Part shown: piece by piece, positions 10,594 to 18,654 of the stretch
How positions within the stretch are numbered: the first letter of the stretch is position 1
How the letters are laid out: the number at the start of each line of letters is the position of its first letter
Assembly: GCA_902384935.1 (NCBI GenBank)
Contig: CABMDO010000015.1
Span: 1-44,973, forward strand
Length of the DNA: 44,973 bases
Direction of reading: 5' to 3'
Source: Candidatus Norongarragalina meridionalis
GTDB lineage: Archaea > Micrarchaeota > Micrarchaeia > Norongarragalinales > Norongarragalinaceae
Notes under the pieces: generated by a model
Told to the model about the DNA's origin: nothing
The model's database searches: none
Seen by the model: only the letters and a program-made list of their open reading frames with translations
Translations under genes and position numbers: made by a program

Positions 10594-11019
10594 TCAGCCC
10601 GCTATCTTCTCAACTGCCCAGCCAGCCGCAACGTGGACTATCAGCGCGGTTGCCGCCCAAATCGCGAACAGCGACGCGGGAAGGTTGAACAGCAGGTACA
10701 TCGTCATCGAGCCGGGAAGCCCCGCTACCAACCAAACGAGAGCGCCGTATTTCACGCCCGCGCCCTTCTTCGGCAAGCCGTTGCGCACTACCGTATAGAC
10801 GTACGTGAAGAGAGCGCCGGCGATGAGCGCGAACGAAATCGAGTACAGATAGAAGGACATCGGCGGCGCGCCGGGCCCGGGCATCATCACCTTGCTCCAG
10901 ACGTCGAAATACGCGGGATCGGTGTAGTAGCTCATGGTAAGCATCGCTTCCGCCATGTGCACTACCTGCGCAATCACCGCGAAGGCGATTGCGCCGAACA
11001 CGATATTCTTGCAGTTCAT
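10594..11019 (-). CDS. Small four-helix membrane protein, unknown
   Basis: 141 residues with four hydrophobic helices (about 5-25, 55-75, 85-108, 112-135), separated by short polar loops. The first loop is Met/Pro-rich (VMMPGPGAPPM). I do not recognise the family. The start ATG at 11019 follows a GAGGTGA Shine-Dalgarno that overlaps the TGA stop of the upstream surface-protein gene, so the two are translationally linked. It ends 63 bp from the convergent AT-rich gene. Confidence 0.75.
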   Translation of the reverse strand: MNCKNIVFGAIAFAVIAQVVHMAEAMLTMSYYTDPAYFDVWSKVMMPGPGAPPMSFYLYSISFALIAGALFTYVYTVVRNGLPKKGAGVKYGALVWLVAGLPGSMTMYLLFNLPASLFAIWAATALIVHVAAGWAVEKIAG

Positions 11020-11023
11020 ACGC

Positions 11024-11965
11024 TCACCTCTTTTTCCCGATTAGTTGCGTGTACGCGTAATACGCCGCGCCGAAAACGAGAAGTGCGGCGACTATTATCA
11101 CGATGCTGTCCGTAATTGGAACGGGCTGCGGAGTCGGCATAGGCGTGGGCGTCGGAGTTGGCGCGATGGTCGGCGCCGCGGTGGGCGTCGGCGTCGCAGC
11201 CTGCGCCGCCGCGACGCAATCGAGCGTATTCTTGTCCCACGCGCACTTGCCGTTCGAACACCCGCACGTGCTCCGCGCGGAATCGCGCTGGAAGCAGGAA
11301 TAATAGTCCGCCCACTCGCACGTCGTCACGTCGTTTTCTCCCTTGAGGATGCACAGCTGGCTGCTGCATCCGCCGATTACGCAATCCAGGTCGGTTTCAC
11401 AGCGCGTCAGCACGACGACGGGCGTCGGCGACGGCGTAGTCTGGGGGAAAAGTTGCGGCTGGACTGTCGGCACGGGCGTGGGCTGAACCGCCACCCACTG
11501 CTGCAGGGAAACGCACGCGGCTGCTGCGCGCTGCATCAAATCCGTGAAATCCTGAAGGGTTTCGGTTTCAAAGTAAATCTGGTACTCGGGATTGGACAGC
11601 GTAGGGAGCGGACGGCAGAAGAGGTCCGCCTTCGTGGTGGTCATATTGCCCAGCGCGATCGAACCGAATTTCTTGTAGCGCACGAGGAAGCCGCTCGCGT
11701 TCGCCTGGCCGTCCAAATCGTAGTCCGACAACTGGGTGTTCACGTAAGCGTGGATGCGGTCGTTCGCGTTCAGCGCAAGATGTCCCTCGAACGACGTGTT
11801 CGTATAGTCGACTGGAACCATCAGGATTCCGGGATTCTGCCCGAAATGCGTGTCAACCGCGCTCTTTACGCCCGCGGCGAGCTGCGTCACCTGCGCGGAG
11901 TCGGAATACGCGAAAGCGAAAGCCGAAAGCGCGAGCAACGCGAGAACTGAAAACGAACCTTTCAA
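11024..11965 (-). CDS. Membrane-anchored, Cys-rich surface protein on a Thr/Pro stalk
   Basis: About 313 residues starting at TTG 11965: signal peptide (SFSVLALLALSAFAFA), a folded region of about 150 residues, a Thr/Pro/Val linker (PTPVPTVQPQLF ...), a compact domain with about ten cysteines in roughly 65 residues (CETDLDCVIGGCSSQLC ... CGCSNGKC), a second Thr/Pro stalk (PTPTPTPMPTPQPVP), one transmembrane helix (IVIIVAALLVFGAAYYAYT) and a Lys/Arg end. The Cys module resembles the archaeal eight-cysteine-cluster proteins; I cannot confirm this without a search. The long upstream frame (to 12199) is rejected because it runs antisense through the PIN gene and lacks a signal peptide at its start. 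Probably displayed outside the cell. Confidence 0.8.
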   Translation of the reverse strand: MKGSFSVLALLALSAFAFAYSDSAQVTQLAAGVKSAVDTHFGQNPGILMVPVDYTNTSFEGHLALNANDRIHAYVNTQLSDYDLDGQANASGFLVRYKKFGSIALGNMTTTKADLFCRPLPTLSNPEYQIYFETETLQDFTDLMQRAAAACVSLQQWVAVQPTPVPTVQPQLFPQTTPSPTPVVVLTRCETDLDCVIGGCSSQLCILKGENDVTTCEWADYYSCFQRDSARSTCGCSNGKCAWDKNTLDCVAAAQAATPTPTAAPTIAPTPTPTPMPTPQPVPITDSIVIIVAALLVFGAAYYAYTQLIGKKR

Positions 11966-11980
11966 AACATCACCGAAGCG

Positions 11981-12001
11981 TTTAATACGCGGCGGTTTTA
12001 A
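11981..12001. promoter_or_regulatory. Divergent promoter, PIN gene and Cys-rich surface gene
   Basis: TTTAATAC (11981-11988) is centred 27 nt before the PIN GTG at 12012. On the minus strand TTAAAA (11996-12001) lies about 33 nt before the TTG at 11965, so that mRNA may have a short leader. Confidence 0.4.
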
Positions 12002-12011
12002 AGGGTTTTTC

Positions 12012-12659
12012 GTGGACGTGCTTTGCGACAGCAGTTCGCTCATAGCGCTTGCGGAAACCTGCAACGTGGAGGCGCTGGAATACCTGACGCAGCGCACGAA
12101 GGCGCGTTTTCTCATAACAACGGGAGTGCGCGACGAAATCATCGCCCGCCCGTTGAACATAAGGCAATACGCCTTCTCCGCGGTAAGGCTCAGGAACATG
12201 GTGGAGCGCGGAGTGCTGGAAGTGACGGAAGCGGATGCGGCGAAGGCGGAAGCGATAATGGCGGATGCGAACGCCGCCTACTCGGTCGGCGGAAGAACGG
12301 CAATCATACTCCACCGCGGCGAAGCCGAATGCCTCGCCTGCGCCAAAGGAGCGCTCCTCATCGACGAAAAAACCGCGCGCCTTCTCGTGGAGAACCCCGA
12401 AAAGCTGCGCGCCTCGATGGAGGTGGAATACCGCCAGAGCGTCAGGATTAACAAAGCTCGGATAACCGCGTTCCGCGAAAAAACCAAGGGCACGCTGATA
12501 ATCCGCTCGGCGGAACTGCTGGCAATGGCGCACAGAAACGGCTTCTTCTTCGGTTTTGGGGAGAGAGCCGACGAGGCGTTCCATGCGGCGCTTTACTCGC
12601 TCAGGCAGTCGGGCTGCAGCATCAGCGGGCACGAGCTCGAAGACTACCAGAAAATCTAA
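12012..12659 (+). CDS. PIN-domain protein (putative RNase)
   Basis: 215 residues from GTG 12012. The N terminus VDVLCDSSSLIALAE carries the first catalytic Asp of a PIN fold. Further acidic positions are the Glu in TTGVRDEI, the Glu in LHRGEAECLACAKG and the Asp in ALLIDEKTARLL, in the order and spacing of PIN nucleases. No antitoxin-like gene lies next to it, so a toxin-antitoxin role is not supported. It is divergent from the Cys-rich surface gene, and its stop overlaps the rad50 stop tail to tail. Family-level call; the substrate is unknown. Confidence 0.8.
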   Translation: MDVLCDSSSLIALAETCNVEALEYLTQRTKARFLITTGVRDEIIARPLNIRQYAFSAVRLRNMVERGVLEVTEADAAKAEAIMADANAAYSVGGRTAIILHRGEAECLACAKGALLIDEKTARLLVENPEKLRASMEVEYRQSVRINKARITAFREKTKGTLIIRSAELLAMAHRNGFFFGFGERADEAFHAALYSLRQSGCSISGHELEDYQKI

Positions 12660-14662
12660 GCCGATTCTACTACCGATTCTCCCGCCTTCTTCGTTATGCG
12701 GAATATCTTGTCGGAAAACGCCTCGAGTTCGCGTTCGTGGGAAACGAGAATAACCTGCTCGCTCTTCAACTCGTCGAACACGTCGCGCATGCGGTAAACC
12801 TGCTCGCGGCTGAACCCGTCGGTGGGCTCGTCGAGAATCAGCAGGTTCGTTTTAAGGGACGCGCACTCGCGGCGTACGAGAGCATTCAGCGCCAGACGGT
12901 AGGCGAGCGCCACCGCGGTTTTCTCTCCTCCTGAAAGCGCGGAAACGTCCTGCTCGAACCCGTTCTGCACCACCTGCGGGGTGAAAGACTCGTTAACCGA
13001 AACCTCGAGCTCTCCTTCTTCCACAAGAAGCGCAAACCATTTCGCGAATAGCGAGTTGAAGTCTGCGTTGTAGGACGCCAGGACGTTCTCCTCTATTGAA
13101 GCGAGCGAAGGCGCGAAATATTCCTCAAGCCACGAGCGAACCGCCACGACTTTCGCGAGTTTCTTGCGTTCGGCTTCCTTTTCAGCTATTTTATCGGCAA
13201 GGGAGGAAAGCCGCTCTCCCAGTGATTCCAGCGACGCACTGCTGGCTGCAAGTCTGCGTTCCGCGTCCATTCTTTCCGAATCCGCCTTCTTCCTGACGAG
13301 TTCCTGCGCGGAATAATCGGCGAAAACGGAGTCGGCATCTTTCAGCGAAACATGCGCGTCCTTAAGCTTCTTCTCCAGCTCCGGCAGCTCCTTCTCCGCT
13401 TTTTCCGCACGCTCCTTCAGCTGCGAAAGGAACGCTTCCTTTTCCGTTATCTCCTTCGCGATTTCCTGGGCGCGCTTGTATTCGTTTTCGGCGGCAACAA
13501 CCGCATCCAATTCGGAACGCAACGCCTTTTCCTTTGCTTCCAAGCTCGCAGAAACAACCCGCTTCGCCGCCGCTTCCTTGAGCGAGTGTTCGGCGTGCTT
13601 CGCGAATTCCCCGGAAGTAGGCTGTCCGCACGTCGGGCATTTGCCAGCTTTCGCGAGCTTTTCGGAATCGCGCGCCTTCAACTCGAGCGCCGACGCCTCG
13701 CCTGAAACGAGCATGAGCTCCTTGCGCAGCGTTTCGGCTTCGGCGCGAACGTCCGCCGACTTCTTGGATGGAGGCTTGATCGAATGCACGCGCGCCTTCT
13801 TTTCCGCGATTTCCTTCTCGATGCGGACGGAATCCTCCGCGCACTGCTTGGAGGCGCGCTTTTTGTCGTCTATGGCGCGCTCGAGCGATTGCGCCTCCGC
13901 TTTCAACAGAAGCAAACGCTCGCGCTCCTTGGAAACCGAAGAAAACCTGGAGTCCGCGGCGATAAATGCGTCGGATGCGCATCTGGCGTTTTCCTCGAGT
14001 TTTTTCATTTCGGTTTTGGACGACGTTATTTTTCCTTCGATTTCGGCTTTTTCCTTGTCCAGGGATTCCGCATCCTCGAGCGCACCTTCGAGATGATCCG
14101 CGGCGCGCCGCACGTCCTGCAGCAGCGTTTTTGCATTGTCCTGCGCCGTCTTGTACTCCTCGACGCGCAGCGCCTTTCTTATGGTTTGCAAACGCTCGTC
14201 GTCCTTCAGGCCTAGAACGAGCTTCATCTCCTCCTGGGGCGTGAAAACCGCGTAGCGGTAAATTTCCGACGTGCTTTTCGGCGACGGCGGCTCGTTGAAG
14301 CCCAGTATCTTTAGAACCGCGGGTTTCATCTCCGAAGGAGCATAGGACTTCGAAGCGCCGTCCTCGATTATGAACGCCTCGCCCTGTTGAACGGTTTTCT
14401 TCCGTTCGAGCGTCCTTTGGAAGACGTAGCGCTTGCCGTTGATTTCCGCTTCGAGCGAAACGTGCCCGTGCCTCGCGCCGTGCCTGAGCACGTGCTCCGC
14501 CTTCAAATCCCCGAGCCCGAACAGCGCGAATTCTATCGCATAGAGGAGGCTGCTCTTTCCCGAGCCGATGTCTCCCTCGAACAGCGTAACGCCGGGCGGG
14601 AACGCTATCCGCGCGGAACTGTAGCTGCGGACGTTCTCGATGTCAAGGTTCAAGAGCCGCAT
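12656..14662 (-). CDS. rad50: DNA double-strand break repair ATPase Rad50
   Basis: SMC-like ATPase of the Mre11-Rad50 complex, which tethers and processes DNA ends. Walker A GDIGSGKSSLLYA near residue 35, ABC signature LSGGEKTAVALAYR and Walker B LLILDEPTDGFS near the C terminus flank a long heptad-rich coiled coil. The zinc hook CPTCGQP sits about residue 345. At 668 residues the coiled coil is short compared with the usual 850-900. The start ATG at 14662 overlaps the end of mre11 by 20 nt, so the two form an operon. No HerA or NurA gene adjoins, unlike in many archaea. It ends in TAG. Confidence 0.97.
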   Translation of the reverse strand: MRLLNLDIENVRSYSSARIAFPPGVTLFEGDIGSGKSSLLYAIEFALFGLGDLKAEHVLRHGARHGHVSLEAEINGKRYVFQRTLERKKTVQQGEAFIIEDGASKSYAPSEMKPAVLKILGFNEPPSPKSTSEIYRYAVFTPQEEMKLVLGLKDDERLQTIRKALRVEEYKTAQDNAKTLLQDVRRAADHLEGALEDAESLDKEKAEIEGKITSSKTEMKKLEENARCASDAFIAADSRFSSVSKERERLLLLKAEAQSLERAIDDKKRASKQCAEDSVRIEKEIAEKKARVHSIKPPSKKSADVRAEAETLRKELMLVSGEASALELKARDSEKLAKAGKCPTCGQPTSGEFAKHAEHSLKEAAAKRVVSASLEAKEKALRSELDAVVAAENEYKRAQEIAKEITEKEAFLSQLKERAEKAEKELPELEKKLKDAHVSLKDADSVFADYSAQELVRKKADSERMDAERRLAASSASLESLGERLSSLADKIAEKEAERKKLAKVVAVRSWLEEYFAPSLASIEENVLASYNADFNSLFAKWFALLVEEGELEVSVNESFTPQVVQNGFEQDVSALSGGEKTAVALAYRLALNALVRRECASLKTNLLILDEPTDGFSREQVYRMRDVFDELKSEQVILVSHERELEAFSDKIFRITKKAGESVVESA

Positions 14663-15860
14663 TCAGAACCCCCAGCCCTTTTTTCACGACGGACGCCTCG
14701 TAGTCCGCCTTCCTCTCGCCCTCGCTTATCGGGGAGCGAAGCTCGTCCAGCAATTCAAGCGCGGTTTTCGGGGAAATCGCGCTTTTGAAACCGGTTGCGC
14801 GTTCCTTGAGCACCTTCTCTTCTATTTCGCGCCTCGACGCGCCTTCGACGCGCACCTCCCCTTCTTCGCGGGAGCGCAGACCGTTGCGGTTCACGTAAAC
14901 GGCGGTTGCACCCTCGTCAAGCAGCCGCTGCTTCAACGCGGCGAAATCTATTTCGGAAGGTTTGCCCGAAGCAAGCTCGCCTGAAACGCGCAGCAGGAGT
15001 ATCCTGCCCTTCTCCGCCTTCAAACGCTGAAGCTCCTCGTTCACGGCGAAGGCGGATTTGTCGGAAGCGTCGTGCTCGGTTACTTGGACGCCGCATACGT
15101 CTAGAGCAACGAAGGATGTCTTCGCCTGCCCGTCAGCGTCAACATCGACAATGTAAAAGCCGCTCTTCTGCTTCGCCAGTTCCTCCAAATCGCGGTAGTC
15201 CGCCGCCCATAGCGGTCCGGGGAACACGATGGGGCCCGCGAAACCCTTTTCCTTTTTCTCGAGCCTCTCGTGGACATGCCCGCCCGCATAGTAAACGAAT
15301 GATTTCGGGAAGTGCTTGAGAGGGACTCCTTCGGTGCCGCCGAGGAAGCCGGGCTTGTACTCGTCTATGGCGGAGTGGAAGACGAAGATTTTCGTGCCGG
15401 TTTCACTCTCTAGTCCGCGCAGGTCCAAATGGTCGTAGTCGCTTTTTTCCAGTCCTCCCCGGCGGGCGCTCATTCCCGTTATTTTCGCACCGCTCTCGTC
15501 CTTCACGAACCCCAAACGGAGCCTGCCATCCTCGCCGCATTCCGGAAGCACCACCTTGCGCAGGACGTCGGCGCTGCATAGAACGTCTATGATGCTGGTT
15601 TCGTTCGGAGAATAGTCGTGGGAACCGTATACGACGTAGATGCGAACGCCTTTTTCGCGCAGTTCGCGCATCGCCTTCACTGCGCGGTCAACGATAGCCA
15701 TCTCGGGCAGCGCGACGTGGAACAAATCTCCCGCTATGATGACGAAATCCACTTCGCCGCAAAGCGACAGCGCCTTTTCGAATGCTGCGACGTTGTAATC
15801 GCGAAGAACCGCGTCGCGGAACGCGCCGAGATGCACGTCGCTCATGTGCGCAAAACGCAT
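14643..15860 (-). CDS. mre11: DNA double-strand break repair nuclease Mre11
   Basis: Mn2+-dependent 3'-5' exonuclease and endonuclease partner of Rad50. Calcineurin-type phosphoesterase motifs are all present: SDVHLG, AGDLFH, YGSHDYS (the usual GNHD is GSHD here), FHSAIDEY and GGHVHERLEKK. 405 residues, normal length, with a C-terminal capping/Rad50-binding part. ATG 15860 lies 26 nt after the centre of a TATA box (ATTTAAAATC, minus, 15881-15890), a leaderless arrangement, and starts the mre11-rad50 operon. Confidence 0.96.
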   Translation of the reverse strand: MRFAHMSDVHLGAFRDAVLRDYNVAAFEKALSLCGEVDFVIIAGDLFHVALPEMAIVDRAVKAMRELREKGVRIYVVYGSHDYSPNETSIIDVLCSADVLRKVVLPECGEDGRLRLGFVKDESGAKITGMSARRGGLEKSDYDHLDLRGLESETGTKIFVFHSAIDEYKPGFLGGTEGVPLKHFPKSFVYYAGGHVHERLEKKEKGFAGPIVFPGPLWAADYRDLEELAKQKSGFYIVDVDADGQAKTSFVALDVCGVQVTEHDASDKSAFAVNEELQRLKAEKGRILLLRVSGELASGKPSEIDFAALKQRLLDEGATAVYVNRNGLRSREEGEVRVEGASRREIEEKVLKERATGFKSAISPKTALELLDELRSPISEGERKADYEASVVKKGLGVLNAALEP

Positions 15861-15917
15861 GGCGTAATTAGGTAATCCGCGATTTTAAATCAGCCGACAG
15901 CCGTGCTTTCCACTGGC

Positions 15918-16053
15918 TACGACGTCGCCTGCGCCTTCCTTATGAAGTAAAAGTAAGCCGCAGAGGGGCAACCGCGGGTTTCCCCTCGGTGCTTACTCCA
16001 CCGACTCCCCTTCCCCTTATGACGTCGCCTGCGCCTTTCTTATGAAGTAAAAG
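15918..16053. repeat. 36-bp near-perfect direct repeat, 100 bp apart, around a long hairpin
   Basis: Copies at 15918-15953 and 16018-16053 differ at two positions. The right copy encodes the last residues of the 220-aa surface protein (YFIRKAQATS, stop); the left copy lies beyond that stop and would encode the same tail. Between them, 15953-15996 forms a nested stem-loop: GTAAGC (15953-15958) with GCTTAC (15991-15996), GAGGGG (15963-15968) with CCCCTC (15982-15987), AACC with GGTT around a GCG loop. The region 15861-16016 holds no other gene. It may be a partial duplication at a palindrome or a terminator-like structure. Confidence 0.8.
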
Positions 16054-16679
16054 AGCACGCCGCCAACTCCCACGATGAGCACGCCGATTGCTATGGGAAT
16101 CAGGTTGTTTCCTGCGCCGGGTTCCTCGGTCACGGGAATCGGGGTCGCGGTTGCCGCGCCTTCCTGGAGCACAACTACCTGCGGCGCCTCGTACTCGTTG
16201 AGCACGTTCTCGTCGAGCTTCTTCTCGACGGTGTATGTCACCGCCTTCTCCTCGCCGGGATCCACGTTGTCGAACAGCCACGTAACGACTACGCTTCCCT
16301 GCTCGAAGCCCGTAGGCGGTACGGTGAAGTTCATGAGCTCGTCGGGGCGCTGCGCCACCGCGCCCGGAAGATGCTCCTTGAGCAGAACGTTCTTCAGCGA
16401 GGTATTGCCGTTGTTCCTGATGGTGACTTTGAAGGTGCTGTAGTTCTTCGTCACCTTCTTGCCGAACTTGTCGACGGTGGTGATATTGTACGTGTTGAGC
16501 TCTCGCCAGACGGTCACGTCGATGTCCATTTTCTGGCAAACGAGCGGCGAAAGGCGCTTCGTGTAAATCTGGGTTTCGTTGAAGATGAGCGTCGCGCCGG
16601 TAGGCAGGGGCGAATCCGCCGCAACCAAGAGCGGCGCTATGGCGAAAGTGACGAAAAGGAAAAGCCACGCCCCCCTCAT
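16017..16679 (-). CDS. Secreted, membrane-anchored Ig-like protein (220 aa)
   Basis: Signal peptide (WLFLFVTFAIAPLLVAA), about 160 extracellular residues predicted to be beta-rich with the pattern of CARDB/NEW3-like archaeal surface modules (FKVTIRNNGNTSLKNVLLKEH; TVPPTGFEQGSVVVTW), a short Pro/Glu linker and one C-terminal transmembrane helix (LIPIAIGVLIVGVGGVLFYF) with a short positively charged tail. Function unknown; presumably part of the cell envelope. Third gene of the minus-strand operon 16858-18492, 16710-16853, 16017-16679. Its last 12 codons are duplicated 100 bp downstream. Confidence 0.8.
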   Translation of the reverse strand: MRGAWLFLFVTFAIAPLLVAADSPLPTGATLIFNETQIYTKRLSPLVCQKMDIDVTVWRELNTYNITTVDKFGKKVTKNYSTFKVTIRNNGNTSLKNVLLKEHLPGAVAQRPDELMNFTVPPTGFEQGSVVVTWLFDNVDPGEEKAVTYTVEKKLDENVLNEYEAPQVVVLQEGAATATPIPVTEEPGAGNNLIPIAIGVLIVGVGGVLFYFIRKAQATS

Positions 16680-16709
16680 ATAAAACGAAGGAAAGGGCGG
16701 TTTAAGAAA

Positions 16710-16853
16710 CTAGCGTTCGTTGGCAAGATAGACGACGAGCAGCGCGATTGCGATGAGCGCCGTGACGTCCAAGCCGCCGAGGAAGTTCACTATCTCGTAG
16801 CGCAGGTCCGTCAGCAAAAGGACGAGTATCGCCGCCCATATCCAGAATCCCAT
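16710..16853 (-). CDS. 47-residue two-helix membrane protein
   Basis: A small frame beginning ATGGGATTCTGGATATGG, 4 bases after the stop of the 544-aa surface gene, ending in TAG at 16710-16712. The product has two hydrophobic helices (FWIWAAILVLLLTDL and VTALIAIALLVVYLA) joined by a short polar loop (RYEIVNFLGGLD) and ends NER. Its tight placement between two exported-protein genes on the same strand supports it as a real operon member, perhaps an assembly or anchoring partner. No family recognised. Confidence 0.65.
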   Translation of the reverse strand: MGFWIWAAILVLLLTDLRYEIVNFLGGLDVTALIAIALLVVYLANER

Positions 16854-16857
16854 CTCA

Positions 16858-18492
16858 TCACTCCGTTATGGACTTCTTTATCGTCTGGAGCTTCTCGCGG
16901 TACTCCTCTTCCTCGGTCTTGCGCCTGCCCGAGAGCACGATGACGAGCAGCGCGATTGCGACGAGCACCGCTATGAGCATCATGTTCTGGCTGAGCGCCG
17001 TAACCACGAATCCCGTGAGCCCCGCGGGCTTCGGAGATATCGGCGGCAGCGCCTGCTGGCCGATTATGCGGTCGCCGGACTTCACGATGAGCTGCGGCGC
17101 AACCGCTTCCTCGGAGGTGGTCGGCGTAATTATTACCGTAAGGTTGCGCGAAGACTGAGGCGCTATGGAAACGCCGCTCTCCGCCTGAACCTTCCACGTT
17201 GCGGGAATGCCCGCCACGCTCGCCGACACGTTGTCGAGCGAGGTGTTCAGGTCGTTCACCACGTTCACGGTGACGCGGACGGATTCCGCCTCCTGCGTCT
17301 GAGTAGCGTTTACAGAGCTGGCTGCGGAGCAGGAAACCACCTCGAGCTGCGTGGTGGCTTCGGCGACCATCTTGCTGGTCTCGACGCTCGCGATGCCGAC
17401 GTGCAGCGTGGTCGTTCCCTTCTGGAGCGTGCTGCCGTCGATTACGACGTCGAACTGCCCGCGTTCGCCTGCCCGCACGGTTATCGTGTCCTCGCTGGCG
17501 GCGGCGAACTTGTCAGTCATAATAGCGTAAACGTCCTCGGCGGTTCCGAGGTTCTCGGCGAGACCGCGGATTGTAACGCCCGAGCAGTCGGGTACGCGCA
17601 CGTACTTCGGCATGAGCAGCGAAGCCTCGTACTTGTCGACTACGTTGATGCAAACGTCCTTCTCCGTTATCACGGAGACGCCGTTGAGCACCTGCAGCGT
17701 CACCCAGTACCTGCCGGAATCGCGTCCGGGCTGGACGTCGATGAAGACGTCGGAAGCGTCGTTGCGCGTCAGCGAAACGTACTCGCTGCCGAGCATGGCG
17801 TTTATCTTATCGGTGTCGCCGAGCAAGCGGAGGTCGAACGTGCCCGCAGCTCCCCTGTTCAGGAGGGTAAGCGGGACGCGCTTCCAGTCGCCTGCGTAGA
17901 AATCAATGCATTTCTCCGCGCCCGAGACGCGAACGTCGTACTCCGTAGGATCGAAATACTTGACGTAGGTGAGCGTGCTCGAGGGCCTGCCGCGCACGAG
18001 CGGGGCGACGTACGCCTCCGTGCCGAGCGAGCCGTTAATGTGATAGGAGCAGTCGGCCGTAGGCGTGACGAAGACGTGAATCGTCTTCGTGCGCTCCGCG
18101 CAGGACGTTCCGTCCGCGTTGCACGAGCGCGCCTTAAGGTAGACGTCCTCGACGCCCCTGAAGCAGTCGGGAGCGTTGAAACGGATGTACGTGCTCTTCG
18201 CGGCGTTCGGCTGGAGCGCTGCGAAGGGCTCGTCTATGAAGGCAGTAAGTTCCCCGACGTATGCGGAGAAGGACACGAAACGCGTCTCGTTGGCGTTGTT
18301 GGTTGCCCAGAAGCGGAGCTCGCCCTGGGTGCCCGTGATTATAGCGTAATCAGCCTCAGTGCTGAGGGAGACGATGCTGCGGCAGTCCGACTGCGGATTG
18401 CGGCAGTCCGACTCGAAATCGTTGCCCACCGCGTTGACGGCGACAGCGAGCAGTAGAAGAGCGCCGAGCGACAGAAGAGTCAGCCTGTTCAT
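16858..18492 (-). CDS. Secreted, membrane-anchored Ig-like surface protein (544 aa)
   Basis: Signal peptide (LTLLSLGALLLLAVAVNA), about 460 extracellular residues in several beta-rich repeats, each with paired cysteines (CRNPQSDC, CFRGVEDVYLKARSC, CNADGTSC), and a CARDB/NEW3-like last module (VTVNVVNDLNTSLDNVSAS). A transmembrane helix (MMLIAVLVAIALLVIVLSG) and a charged cytoplasmic tail (RRKTEEEEYREKL) follow. It has several N-x-S/T sequons. First gene of an operon with a 47-aa and a 220-aa membrane protein, divergent from a TrmB-type regulator. Its promoter carries the GTTACT-N7-AGTAAC palindrome at the expected transcription start. The exact envelope role is unknown. Confidence 0.82.
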   Translation of the reverse strand: MNRLTLLSLGALLLLAVAVNAVGNDFESDCRNPQSDCRSIVSLSTEADYAIITGTQGELRFWATNNANETRFVSFSAYVGELTAFIDEPFAALQPNAAKSTYIRFNAPDCFRGVEDVYLKARSCNADGTSCAERTKTIHVFVTPTADCSYHINGSLGTEAYVAPLVRGRPSSTLTYVKYFDPTEYDVRVSGAEKCIDFYAGDWKRVPLTLLNRGAAGTFDLRLLGDTDKINAMLGSEYVSLTRNDASDVFIDVQPGRDSGRYWVTLQVLNGVSVITEKDVCINVVDKYEASLLMPKYVRVPDCSGVTIRGLAENLGTAEDVYAIMTDKFAAASEDTITVRAGERGQFDVVIDGSTLQKGTTTLHVGIASVETSKMVAEATTQLEVVSCSAASSVNATQTQEAESVRVTVNVVNDLNTSLDNVSASVAGIPATWKVQAESGVSIAPQSSRNLTVIITPTTSEEAVAPQLIVKSGDRIIGQQALPPISPKPAGLTGFVVTALSQNMMLIAVLVAIALLVIVLSGRRKTEEEEYREKLQTIKKSITE

Positions 18493-18542
18493 CGATACAT
18501 CCCCCCACCAACGTTCCAGGACGGAACCGTTTGTTCCTTCCT

Positions 18543-18561
18543 GTTACTATTCTTGAGTAAC
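18543..18561. promoter_or_regulatory. Palindromic operator GTTACT-N7-AGTAAC
   Basis: A perfect 6-bp inverted repeat with a 7-bp spacer, AT-rich in the middle. On the minus strand it lies just downstream of the TATA box (TTTATATATG, 18564-18573), over the predicted start of transcription of the 544-aa surface gene. The same arrangement recurs at 41478-41496. This is the position of a repressor site; the neighbouring TrmB-type regulator is the obvious candidate. Confidence 0.6.
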
Positions 18562-18598
18562 AACATATATAAACCTTTCCGTGCATAGTATATCTCAG

Positions 18599-18622
18599 GT
18601 GTTACCCAATGTCGGGGAATAC
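18599..18622. promoter_or_regulatory. Imperfect palindrome upstream of the TrmB gene
   Basis: GTGTTACCC (18599-18607) and GGGGAATAC (18614-18622) are inverted copies with 7 of 9 positions matching, separated by 6 bp. The site is just upstream of the TATA-like ATTTAAAA (18633-18640) and could be a second, autoregulatory operator. Confidence 0.35.
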
Positions 18623-18654
18623 AGAGAAAGGCATTTAAAAAGGGGAGAGACATA

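Noticed and set aside
11966-12199. Extended N terminus of the Cys-rich surface protein
   Set aside because: It overlaps the PIN gene antisense and places the signal peptide internally; TTG 11965 begins the signal peptide.
12012-12659. Toxin of a toxin-antitoxin pair
   Set aside because: The PIN gene has no small partner gene beside it; its neighbours are rad50 (convergent) and a divergent surface gene.
15940-16668. 242-residue minus frame overlapping the 220-aa surface gene
   Set aside because: Shifted shadow of the surface gene running into the duplicated tail; no signal peptide or domain.
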